The notes under the pieces were generated by a model, which was given only the letters and a program-made list of their open reading frames with translations, was not told the DNA's origin and ran no database searches. From CAYUMU01 sp964445985 (GTDB lineage: Bacteria; Planctomycetota; Planctomycetia; Pirellulales; S012-138), in assembly GCA_964445985.1 (NCBI GenBank), contig CAYUMU010000119.1, positions 1 to 16,169 of the forward strand: a stretch of 16,169 bases of DNA. The letters are read 5' to 3'. Positions within the stretch are counted from its first letter, which is position 1, and each line of letters begins with the position of its first letter. The position numbers and the translations under genes were made by a program. Below are positions 1 to 7,074 of this stretch, piece after piece.

Positions 1-6
1 ATCTTC

Positions 7-84
7 AAAAAACCACCCTACCCAGCCACTTTTTAAAAATGCTGGGGAACTTGGGTTAGGCCAGGGTCGGCGAGACTGGGCCTA
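7..84 (-). terminator. Possible terminator hairpins downstream of uvrA
   Basis: Two inverted repeats follow the uvrA stop codon on the minus strand. The first pairs 76-84 with 57-64 (TAGGCC arms with one bulged base) and overlaps the stop codon. The second pairs 41-46 with 21-26 (GCTGGG/CCCAGC) and has a self-complementary T5A5 stretch in its loop. A run of six T (minus strand, positions 12-7) lies eight bases beyond the second stem. The gap makes this a non-standard intrinsic terminator, so the call is tentative. Confidence 0.35.
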
Positions 85-3000
85 CAGCACTTCTTGCAAG
101 CAGACGCCTGTGCGGCTTTCGGCGCACGCGGCCACCGCTTCGGGCGTGCCGGCGCACACGATCTGCCCGCCCGCCGCGCCGCCGCCGGGGCCGAGGTCTA
201 TTATCCAGTCAGCCCTCTTGATTACGTCGAGGTGATGCTCGATCACCACGACCGTGTTGCCCCGCGCAACCAGTTCTTCCAGCATGTAAATCAACCGGCG
301 GACGTCGTCCACGTGCAGCCCGCTGGTTGGTTCGTCGAGCAGGTAGAGCGTGCTGCCGGCGCCGGGGCGGGCCAGTTCGGCAGCCAGCTTCACGCGTTGG
401 GCTTCGCCGCCCGAAAGCGTGGTGCTGGCCTGCCCGAGCGTTAAGTAGCCGAGCCCCATTTGCTGCATGCTCGCCAGCGGACGATGGACCGGCGGATGGT
501 GTTCGAAGAACTCCACGGCCTCGTCCACGGTGAGTTCGAGCACGTCGGCAATGGAGTGCCCTCGGTATTGAATCTCCAGAGTTTGCCGATTGAACCGTTT
601 GCCGCCGCAGGCTTCGCAGGGGACGTACAGGTCGGGCAGGAAGTTCATTTCGAGCTTCCGCAGCCCATGCCCTCGGCACTCCTCGCAGCGCCCGCCGGCC
701 ACGTTGAAGCTGAAGCGGCTGGCCTTGAAACCGCGGAGGCGTGCTTCTTTGGTGTGGGTGAACACCTGGCGAATTTCGTCGAACGCGCCCGTGTACGTGG
801 CCGGGTTGCTTCGCGGGGTGCGACCGATGGGGGCCTGGTCGATTTGAATCAGCATATCGACCTGGGCCACGCCTTCGATTTTGTCGAATGTCGCTGGGGC
901 CAAGAATGATTCGCCCAAGGCTTGCGAGATGGCAGGGGCCAGGGTGTCGTTGAGCAGCGTGCTTTTGCCTGAGCCGCTGACGCCGGTTACGCAGACCAGC
1001 AGGCCCAGCGGAATTTCCAAGGTAACGTGCCGCAGGTTGTGCCCGTTGGCTCCGGTCAGCCGGAGTTGCTTGCCGCGGTCGTAGGGGCGGCGCGTGGTGG
1101 GGACTTGGATTTTTTCGCGGCCGGAAAGATACCGACCGGTGAGCGAGGTTTCGTGCTGGGCGACTTCGGCCGGCGTGCCTTGTGCCACCAGGTAGCCGCC
1201 GCGGCGACCGGCGCCAGGCCCCAGGTCGAGCAGGTGGTCGGCCGCGCGAATGATGGACTCGTCGTGCTCGACGACGATGACGCTGTTGCCGAGTTGTTGC
1301 AGGTTTCGCAGGGCGGCCAGCAACCGCTGGTTGTCTTGGGGGTGCAGTCCGAGCGATGGCTCATCGAGCACGTAGCACACGCCGACGAGCCCCGAGCCCA
1401 TGCCCGAGGCCAGCCGCACGCGCTGGCTTTCGCCGCCCGAGAGCGATTGCATGGAGCGATCGAGCGACAGGTATCCCAAGCCTACTTGATCGAGAAACTT
1501 CAGTCGCGACAAGATCTCGGGCAAGATCCGCCGGGCCACCTCGGCTTGCGGACTCTCGCCCCTGTCTTGATGAGAAGCCGTGTCGTTCGTGGAGCTTGCC
1601 TGGCCCCAGCTTTGACTGGCCTCGGCAAGGAACGGCACGGCGTCGGCAATGGGCAGGGCGGTGATTTCGTGGATGGCTTTGCCGGCGAAGGTCACCGCGC
1701 GGGCTTCGGCCCGCAGGCGGCTGCCGCCGCACTCCGGGCACACCAACTGCCGCCGGAAGGTGTCCAACCAGGCGCGGGCGTCGTCGTTGTTTTCCACCGC
1801 CAGGTATTCACCATGAAGCAGCGCCAACAGGCCGTGATAGTCTTTGCCATTGCCGAACAAGAATTGCTTCCACGTGCGCTCGGAAAGGTCCTTGAGAGGC
1901 GTTTCGGCCGTAGCGCCGGTGGTTTCGAGAAAGGCGATGGTTTCGTCGCGATGCATTCGCGGCAGCTTGGGCAGCTTGCCCTTGCGTCGCCAGGGCGCCA
2001 CCGCGCCGGAGGCGATGGACAGCGCCGGATTGGGAAGCACCGCCGCGGGGTCGAACTGCTCCACCGAGCCCAGCCCTTGGCAGGCGGGGCACGCGCCGTA
2101 AGGACTATTGAAGCTGAACGTGCGCGGCTCCAGTTCTTCAAAGCCGCCGCCGCAGCTAGGGCAAGCAAACCGCGTGTTGAACAGCCGGTCTTGCCATTGG
2201 CCGTCCGCCGTTTGAAAGCAGCAGATCACCAGGCCATCGCCGTGACGTAGCGCCAAGTCGAGCGACTCGCCCAACCGGCTTTTGGCGTCCTCGCGAATGA
2301 TGACGCGATCGATCACGGCCTCGATGGTGTGGTTCTTTTGCTTGGCCAGGGACGGCACGCGTTCGATATCGAGAATCTCGCCATCCACGCGGGCACGCAC
2401 GAAGCCGGCCTTGCGAATCTGGTCGATCACTTCTTGATGGGCGCCGCGGCGGCCGCGCACCAGCGGCGCCAGCAGCATGGCCTTGGCGCCTTCGCCGAGC
2501 CGCAGCATTTCTTCCAATGCCTGATCGGGCGACTGCTGACTGATGGCCGTGTGGCAATGAGGGCAGCGGGGCGTGCCGAGCCGGGCCAGCAGCAGCCGCA
2601 GGTGGTCGTAGATTTCGGTGACCGTGGCCACCGTGCTGCGCGGGTTGTGGCTGCCGGCGTGCTGGTCGATGGCGATGGTGGGTTCGAGCCCTTCCACGAG
2701 GTCGACGTCGGGCCGTTCCAACTGATGCAGGAACTGCCGGGCGTAGGTGGACAGGCTTTCGATGTATTGCCGTTGGCCCTCGGCGTAGATGGTATCGAAG
2801 GCCAGCGAGCTTTTGCCCGAGCCGCTCACGCCGGTCATCACCACCAGCCGATTGTGGGGAATATCGACATCGAGATTGCGCAGGTTGTGAACCCGCACTC
2901 CGCGTAGCCTTAGCACGCCCCGCGGCCCCAACGCGTCCCGCGGAGCGCCTGCCTGGTTGGCTCCATCGCCAGGGGCGGGCAGGGGGGGCGAAGTGGCGGC

Positions 3001-3135
3001 CGAATCGTCAGCTCCAGGAGTTCGTGGCAATCTGGCACCAGTTCGTATAATGTCGATTAGCGGCGGGCAGGGCGCGGGCACAGAATCGCGCCGAATGGCC
3101 CTGCCCCCGCAGGCGAACCTACCACAGCCTGGCAA
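82..3135 (-). CDS. uvrA: Excinuclease ABC subunit A (UvrA)
   Basis: UvrA is the damage-recognition ATPase of nucleotide excision repair; it loads UvrB on lesions in the cytoplasm. The 1017-residue frame shows the full family layout. The first Walker A GVSGSGKSS is at ~102-110, with IESLSTYARQFL just after it. Zinc-binding cysteines are at ~325-328 and 349-352 (CPSC...CPAC), and CPECGGSRL is at ~466. The first ABC signature LSGGESQ is at ~565 and Walker B YVLDEPS at ~588. The second half has Walker A GVSGSGKST at ~718, a zinc finger CEEC...CEAC at ~817-843, signature LSGGEAQ at ~907 and LLDEPTSGLH at ~932. Homology to UvrA begins only near residue 74 (VLRLRGVRVHNL), so the Pro/Ala-rich 5' part may be untranslated; the TTG at 3135 is the longest option, and GTG or TTG codons near 2915-2930 are alternatives. 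A Ser/Gln-rich insertion lies at ~506-531. It is divergent from the thiE fusion. Planctomycetes often carry more than one UvrA, so this may be a paralogue. Confidence 0.95.
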   Translation of the reverse strand: MPGCGRFACGGRAIRRDSVPAPCPPLIDIIRTGARLPRTPGADDSAATSPPLPAPGDGANQAGAPRDALGPRGVLRLRGVRVHNLRNLDVDIPHNRLVVMTGVSGSGKSSLAFDTIYAEGQRQYIESLSTYARQFLHQLERPDVDLVEGLEPTIAIDQHAGSHNPRSTVATVTEIYDHLRLLLARLGTPRCPHCHTAISQQSPDQALEEMLRLGEGAKAMLLAPLVRGRRGAHQEVIDQIRKAGFVRARVDGEILDIERVPSLAKQKNHTIEAVIDRVIIREDAKSRLGESLDLALRHGDGLVICCFQTADGQWQDRLFNTRFACPSCGGGFEELEPRTFSFNSPYGACPACQGLGSVEQFDPAAVLPNPALSIASGAVAPWRRKGKLPKLPRMHRDETIAFLETTGATAETPLKDLSERTWKQFLFGNGKDYHGLLALLHGEYLAVENNDDARAWLDTFRRQLVCPECGGSRLRAEARAVTFAGKAIHEITALPIADAVPFLAEASQSWGQASSTNDTASHQDRGESPQAEVARRILPEILSRLKFLDQVGLGYLSLDRSMQSLSGGESQRVRLASGMGSGLVGVCYVLDEPSLGLHPQDNQRLLAALRNLQQLGNSVIVVEHDESIIRAADHLLDLGPGAGRRGGYLVAQGTPAEVAQHETSLTGRYLSGREKIQVPTTRRPYDRGKQLRLTGANGHNLRHVTLEIPLGLLVCVTGVSGSGKSTLLNDTLAPAISQALGESFLAPATFDKIEGVAQVDMLIQIDQAPIGRTPRSNPATYTGAFDEIRQVFTHTKEARLRGFKASRFSFNVAGGRCEECRGHGLRKLEMNFLPDLYVPCEACGGKRFNRQTLEIQYRGHSIADVLELTVDEAVEFFEHHPPVHRPLASMQQMGLGYLTLGQASTTLSGGEAQRVKLAAELARPGAGSTLYLLDEPTSGLHVDDVRRLIYMLEELVARGNTVVVIEHHLDVIKRADWIIDLGPGGGAAGGQIVCAGTPEAVAACAESRTGVCLQEVL
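3024..3051 (+). promoter_or_regulatory. Sigma70-like promoter for the ThiE fusion gene
   Basis: A perfect -10 hexamer TATAAT lies at 3046-3051. GTGGCA at 3024-3029 (four of six matches to TTGACA) is 16 bases upstream. Transcription would start near 3058, about 150 bases before the ATG at 3211. The site lies inside the 5' extension of the divergent uvrA frame, which argues that uvrA translation starts further in. No transcript data support it, so it is a motif-based inference. Confidence 0.45.
3065..3106 (+). promoter_or_regulatory. GC-rich leader hairpin between uvrA and the ThiE fusion
   Basis: GGGCAGGGC at 3065-3073 is perfectly complementary to GCCCTGCCC at 3098-3106. An inner competing pair, GGCGC 3071-3075 with GCGCC 3088-3092, allows two alternative folds. 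It would lie at the very 5' end of the transcript from the TATAAT at 3046. I looked for a TPP riboswitch, expected for a thiamine gene, and did not find its conserved CTGAGA and ACCTGAT-type segments. Any function is unknown. Confidence 0.3.
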
Positions 3136-3210
3136 CCCTCACAACCGGCGGAAAAGCTCGCAGCCGCTTGCCGCTTTGCACCCTTTTGGCCCACGGTAAC
3201 CATCCCCCCC

Positions 3211-4860
3211 ATGAGCAGCCGATTGAAGACGGCGAACTTTGCCGGACTGGAGCTGACGCCTGCCAGCCTGCGCGTTCTGCAAGCCGCCACGGCCTGGACC
3301 CAACCGCCGCGACCGCTCTCGTTCCCCGAGTTACTATGGGGGTTGCTCAGCGAAACCGAGTGCCGCGCGGCCGACATGCTGCAAGAGCGGGGTGTCACGG
3401 CCGAAAGTATTCAAACCCGGTGGCCAGAAGTATCACCGCACTCAGCCAATGCTTCCGCCGGTGAAATATCGCTGCCTGGCGAATCGGCAGGGCAGGGCCT
3501 GGGGGGCTGGTCGCCCGAAGTGGAGCGGGCGTTGCGGTCGGCCGCGCGGCGGTTCTCCTCGTTCTCGCCACCGTTGCCCTTGGCCACCGAGCACCTGCTG
3601 CTGGCCATCTTAGAAGCCGATGGCGAGGCGGCCCAGTTTCTGCGCGGCTTTGGCTTCGATGCCGACGCGATTGTCGCCGCCACCTGCCAGCAGTACGAAG
3701 TTTCGCACGAACCGCTTTCGGTGAGCGAGTTGGAAGAAGAAGCGCCGGCAACGAACGCGCAATCGGTCGCGATAGATTCTCAGGCTGTTTCTGATTCTCC
3801 TCGCGCGATGGAACTGCAACATTCGCCGCCGCTGGCGGTGTGGCGAATTTTGGACGCGGCCGCGAATCGGGCTCGCGAGGCGGTGCGCGTGCTGGAAGAC
3901 TACGCCCGCTTTGCGTTGGATGATCGGCATTTGACGCAGCGGTTGAAGACGCTGCGGCACGCGCTCGCGGCGGCGCTTTCTCGCTTACCCGCCACTTCGT
4001 TGCAGGCAGCCCGCGATACCGTGGCCGACGTAGGCACTTCGCTGAGCACGCCCAGCGAGGCCACCCGCGCCGACCTTGCGGCAGTGCTGGTGGCCAACGG
4101 CAAGCGTCTGCAAGAGTCGCTGCGCAGCCTCGAAGAATACGCCAAGCTGGTCGATCCGGCCGTGGCCGAGCAATGCAAGTCGCTGCGTTACCACAGCTAC
4201 ACGCTGGAAAGATCGCTGCAGACCGCCATGCGCAGCGCGGGCACGCTGGAACACGCACAGCTCTACGTGCTGATCGATGGCCGCGAAAGTGAAACCGCGT
4301 TTGTGAAGCTGGCGCAAGAGTTGATCGCCGCCGGCGTGCACGTGCTGCAACTTCGCGATAAGAGGCTCGACGACCGCACGCTGCTCGCCAGGGCTCGACG
4401 CCTCCGCGAACTCACGCGCGACGTTAGCACGCTGTTCATCATGAACGATCGGGCGGACCTGGCCCAACTGGCCGAGGCCGACGGCGTTCATGTTGGGCAG
4501 GAAGAACTTTCGGTGGCCGAAGCCCGCCGGATCGTGGGGCCCGATTGTCTGGTGGGCCTGTCCACGCACAGCCTGGAACAAGCCCAACAGGCCGTGCTCG
4601 CCGGGGCCGACTACATTGGCGTGGGGCCGGCCTTTGCTTCGCAGACCAAGCAGTTCGCGGCCTTCCCCGGTTTAGAACTGGCGCGGGCCGTGGCGGCCGA
4701 AATTTCTCTGCCAGCCTTCGTCATTGGCGGCATCACGCTCGACAACTTGCCGCAAGTGCTAGCCAGCGGGGCCAGCCGAGTGGCCGTGGCGGGCGGAATC
4801 CTGGCGGCAGACAATCCAGGCCAGGCCGCTCAAGCGTTTATTCGCCAACTGCGGGGCTAA
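3211..4860 (+). CDS. thiE: Clp_N-ThiD2-ThiE fusion: thiamine-phosphate synthase
   Basis: The 549-residue protein has three parts. Residues ~8-75 and ~100-170 resemble the two repeats of the Clp ATPase N-terminal domain; the second has the hallmark LATEHLLLAIL at ~124-134. An acidic linker (~171-205) follows. Residues ~208-340 match ThiD2, a small HMP-phosphate kinase domain known as a fusion with ThiE (RILDAAANRAREAVRVLEDYARFAL). Residues ~348-549 are ThiE, which couples HMP-PP and THZ-P to thiamine phosphate. Its motifs are LQLRDK (~379), MNDRADLA (~411), DGVHVGQEEL (~424), GLSTHS (~449), ADYIGVGPAF...TK (~466-480), VIGGIT (~504) and VAVAGGI (~524). ATG 3211 is the only start that keeps the Clp_N part and has no clear ribosome site. 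Met200 (3808) sits just before ThiD2 and could start a shorter product. The stop is 16 bases from the convergent membrane-protein gene. ThiE function is well supported; the Clp_N role is unknown. Confidence 0.93.
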   Translation: MSSRLKTANFAGLELTPASLRVLQAATAWTQPPRPLSFPELLWGLLSETECRAADMLQERGVTAESIQTRWPEVSPHSANASAGEISLPGESAGQGLGGWSPEVERALRSAARRFSSFSPPLPLATEHLLLAILEADGEAAQFLRGFGFDADAIVAATCQQYEVSHEPLSVSELEEEAPATNAQSVAIDSQAVSDSPRAMELQHSPPLAVWRILDAAANRAREAVRVLEDYARFALDDRHLTQRLKTLRHALAAALSRLPATSLQAARDTVADVGTSLSTPSEATRADLAAVLVANGKRLQESLRSLEEYAKLVDPAVAEQCKSLRYHSYTLERSLQTAMRSAGTLEHAQLYVLIDGRESETAFVKLAQELIAAGVHVLQLRDKRLDDRTLLARARRLRELTRDVSTLFIMNDRADLAQLAEADGVHVGQEELSVAEARRIVGPDCLVGLSTHSLEQAQQAVLAGADYIGVGPAFASQTKQFAAFPGLELARAVAAEISLPAFVIGGITLDNLPQVLASGASRVAVAGGILAADNPGQAAQAFIRQLRG

Positions 4861-4876
4861 GGGACGGGTCTGACGA

Positions 4877-5548
4877 TTATCGAAAGGTGCCGGGCGAAGT
4901 GTCAGCCTGATCGATCGGCCGGGGCCAGCTCACCAGTTCGTCGCGCAAGAAGCATCTTGTGAAGGGCACGATACTCAGCGAAAAACCAATCTGCATCATC
5001 AGCAGAGCCCAGGCGATGGGCCAATGAATCCGACCGCTACCAGACGACCATTGAAGCAGCGCGCCTGTGCCCAGAAAGAACAACAGCACCACCACCAGTC
5101 GCCGTTTGAGGGACACGCTGGCCCACGCCAGCAAGGCAGGCGTGGGGGCGACAATCACCAGGCTCAACCAAAATTCCATGGCAGAGAATAGAACACGGTT
5201 GCTCATCAGCGGCGTGGTGACCGCCAAGGCCACGGCCAACATGGAGATGAAGAGCAGCAAGGCGCGCAATGAAAATTGAGGCCACTCGTTGAGAAAACAT
5301 TTCAATACCATCAGCGCGCAGGTGGCCGCGAGCAAGTGAATCGCCGTTACCATGCCCAGGGAAGGATTGATGACGCCAAAGGGAATAGCGAACACGCCAA
5401 TTGCTCCGGCCAGCAGGCAGAGACGATAGCCGGACGACATTCTTTCCAGGCTCAACAGCAGGCATGGGAGATACGGAATCGAGACCAGAAAGCCCGCCAT
5501 CAAGAACATCACGCAGTAGAGAAAATAGTACAATAGAGCGATGGCCAC
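4877..5548 (-). CDS. Polytopic membrane protein, tandem paralogue 4
   Basis: This is the last gene of a four-copy array, about 223 residues. Six to seven hydrophobic segments are separated by short basic loops. It shares with its neighbours SIPYLPCLLLSLER after the first segment, FSLRALLLFISMLAVALAV in the middle and a short polar tail ending WPRPIDQADTSPGTFR. I chose GTG 5548 because the same Shine-Dalgarno/GTG arrangement starts the other copies. A GTG at 5554 would overlap the upstream stop as GTGA, but lies only about two bases from the purine run. The FSLxxLL...AVxLxL segment is a pattern I associate with planctomycete membrane proteins. No catalytic motif is visible and the function is unknown. 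Confidence 0.8.
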   Translation of the reverse strand: MAIALLYYFLYCVMFLMAGFLVSIPYLPCLLLSLERMSSGYRLCLLAGAIGVFAIPFGVINPSLGMVTAIHLLAATCALMVLKCFLNEWPQFSLRALLLFISMLAVALAVTTPLMSNRVLFSAMEFWLSLVIVAPTPALLAWASVSLKRRLVVVLLFFLGTGALLQWSSGSGRIHWPIAWALLMMQIGFSLSIVPFTRCFLRDELVSWPRPIDQADTSPGTFR

Positions 5549-5550
5549 GT

Positions 5551-6300
5551 TCACATCTCCCCCGCTGAATCACCTTCCACGGCGTGGTTCGAGGGCAGAG
5601 TATCGCTCAAGGTGTCGGGCGAACCGTCAGCCTGATCGATCGGCGCGGGCCAGATCAACAAGTCTCCACGCACCGTAAGGCATACGAACGCCGCCATATT
5701 CAGCGCGTACCCGGCCTGAATGGCAATCAACATCGCGATGTCCCAGCCACTCAAGGGTTGGTCGAATATCAGCCAGCGCGAATAGCCAAAGCTGGCAACG
5801 CTGAAGACAACAAAGACCCACCACCGTCGTTGCCATGCCGCGCAGGCCCAAGTGAGAATGGCAGGCAGAGGAGTGATCGCGATCACCGGAACGATGACTC
5901 GCAGGGGAAACCATAGGTCGGAATGGATCGATTTCCAGTGTTGGTGCTGCGCGGCCAGAGCAAGAACGACGGCCAGCACGAGCATGGCCGCGAACATTTC
6001 GGCCAGGGAGAACCGCAGTTTTTCGTAGGCAACATGCCGCCAGGTCAGCAGCACCAAGGTGACCGCGACGAGGTGCGCCGCCAGCAGGGCTCCGATGGAA
6101 ATATCGATGGCGGCCACAATGCCGGGCAGCACGCACGCTAAACCAACTTGCGACCATCGTCGCCCCAGCGAAGTGTTGCGTGCCAGACTGAGCCAGATGC
6201 AAGGCAAGCAGGGTGACGACAACAGGGCGCCCGCGAACATCCAGATCAGGGGCCACGCCACGATCATGAGCGCCCCCGCGATGATTTGCGCTATGTCCAC
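5551..6300 (-). CDS. Polytopic membrane protein, tandem paralogue 3
   Basis: A 249-residue hydrophobic protein with about seven membrane segments, homologous to the copies on both sides. Shared features are SSPCLPCIWLSLAR (~30-43), HLVAVTLVLLTWR, RFSLAEMFAAMLVLAVVLALA, ILTWACAAWQRRWWV and a C-terminal tail with LLIWPAPIDQADGSPD. The frame stays open much further upstream, to 7113. Upstream of 6300, however, its translation is not membrane-like and collides with the neighbour's coding frame, so I start it at GTG 6300. GGAGG at 6308-6312 is seven bases away. It overlaps the upstream gene by 10 bases and its stop is next to the following start, suggesting translational coupling. Function unknown. 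Confidence 0.78.
   Translation of the reverse strand: MDIAQIIAGALMIVAWPLIWMFAGALLSSPCLPCIWLSLARNTSLGRRWSQVGLACVLPGIVAAIDISIGALLAAHLVAVTLVLLTWRHVAYEKLRFSLAEMFAAMLVLAVVLALAAQHQHWKSIHSDLWFPLRVIVPVIAITPLPAILTWACAAWQRRWWVFVVFSVASFGYSRWLIFDQPLSGWDIAMLIAIQAGYALNMAAFVCLTVRGDLLIWPAPIDQADGSPDTLSDTLPSNHAVEGDSAGEM
5557..5563 (-). promoter_or_regulatory. Ribosome-binding site deciding the paralogue 4 start
   Basis: The purine run GGGGGAG (5563-5557) is too close to GTG 5554 but about eight bases from GTG 5548. The surrounding junction (GGGGGAG..., TGAAC, GTGG) is nearly the same as at the other copies, supporting GTG 5548. Confidence 0.5.
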
Positions 6301-6998
6301 GTTGATGCCTCCTCGGGCGATTCGCTGGGGGGCGGCTCGACCCAGGACAAGCGGTCGGGGAGGGCCTGGCGGCGAACGGGAGCAGCGAAGATGATGAGGT
6401 AGTCGCGAAGGTAAATCCTCACAATAAACGTCATGCCCAGCGCGAATCCGGCCTGAAACATCAATACCATGCCTGCGAACAACCACCAGGCGTCGATGAC
6501 GAACCACCCCAGCATCAACGCCGTGATGCCGAAGGCGGCAATGGGCAAGACCCAAAACCGCCGTTTGAGCGATCCGCTGGCCCAGCAAATGAGGGTCGGC
6601 GCTGTCGCAATCCAGGCGAGGCTTACCACGCCCATTCCATCCACGGAGGCAGGCGAGCCCCAATACTTGATGCTCGGCACGGCCAACCCCAGGACCACGG
6701 CCAGCACGAAGGTGGCCCAGAACAGGGAGGCCAGAGAGAACCTGATCGGTTCCAGCGCGAAATGCCGCCAGGCCAGCAGGACGCACGTTGCCGCGACAAG
6801 GTGCATGGCAAGGGCGATTCCGGTGCTGAGGGTGTTGGCGGTCAGGGAGGCAGGAACAACGAGCATCAGGCCTGATCCCAGGATCGCGCGGCGAAGTCTG
6901 CTGGCTCGCCCCAGGCTCAGCCATACGCAGGGCAAGAAGGGGAGCATGAAGACGGCTCCCAAGAAAAAGGACAGCAAAAACACCGAAATGGGGTCCAC
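6291..6998 (-). CDS. Polytopic membrane protein, tandem paralogue 2
   Basis: About 235 residues with seven predicted hydrophobic segments. Family marks are LPFLPCVWLSLGRASR near the N terminus, HLVAATCVLLAWRHF, IRFSLASLFWATFVLAVVLGLAVP, ICWASGSLKRRFWVLP and RIYLRDYLIIFAAP. It ends in a Pro/Ser/Glu-rich tail. GTG 6998 is chosen because GGAGG at 7006-7010 lies seven bases upstream, as for the 6300 gene; the longer frame to 7043 reads into the relic copy. The C-terminal tail is read through the ribosome-binding site of the next gene. The role is unknown. Confidence 0.78.
   Translation of the reverse strand: MDPISVFLLSFFLGAVFMLPFLPCVWLSLGRASRLRRAILGSGLMLVVPASLTANTLSTGIALAMHLVAATCVLLAWRHFALEPIRFSLASLFWATFVLAVVLGLAVPSIKYWGSPASVDGMGVVSLAWIATAPTLICWASGSLKRRFWVLPIAAFGITALMLGWFVIDAWWLFAGMVLMFQAGFALGMTFIVRIYLRDYLIIFAAPVRRQALPDRLSWVEPPPSESPEEASTWT
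6308..6312 (-). promoter_or_regulatory. Shine-Dalgarno site of paralogue 3
   Basis: GGAGG lies seven bases before GTG 6300, inside the last codons of the upstream gene. The sequence GGAGGC, then two or three bases, then AACGTGGA, also occurs before GTG 6998. Confidence 0.6.
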
Positions 6999-7000
6999 GT

Positions 7001-7074
7001 TCAAGCCTCCCCCGATGATTGGTCTGCGAAGGGGTCGCGACAAAACCTGCCAAGAATACCGCTTCCACGCTCAT
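7001..7074 (-). pseudogene. Relic of a fifth membrane-protein copy
   Basis: This short gap in the array keeps both ends of a paralogue. At its 5' side ATG 7074 overlaps the upstream stop (ATGA) and GTG 7068 sits seven bases after GGAGG (7076-7080), followed by VEAVFLAGF, which fits the family's first segment. At its 3' side a different frame ends in ADQSSGEA and TGA at 7003-7001. That closely resembles the tails GESAGEA and GDSAGEM of neighbouring copies. The two ends are in different frames and the ~220-codon middle is missing. The simplest reading is a copy removed by internal deletion. Confidence 0.5.
7006..7010 (-). promoter_or_regulatory. Shine-Dalgarno site of paralogue 2
   Basis: GGAGG lies seven bases before GTG 6998, the same spacing as at GTG 6300 and at the relic GTG 7068. 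This shared spacing is the main reason for choosing these GTG starts. Confidence 0.6.

Noticed and set aside
1027..2250. A 407-codon open frame on the plus strand, opposite uvrA
   Set aside because: It is antisense to strongly conserved UvrA domains, is Ala/Gly/Arg-rich and has no recognisable motif. It is a by-product of high GC.
3052..3210. TPP riboswitch before the thiE fusion
   Set aside because: The conserved segments of the THI element are absent; only a simple GC hairpin is present.
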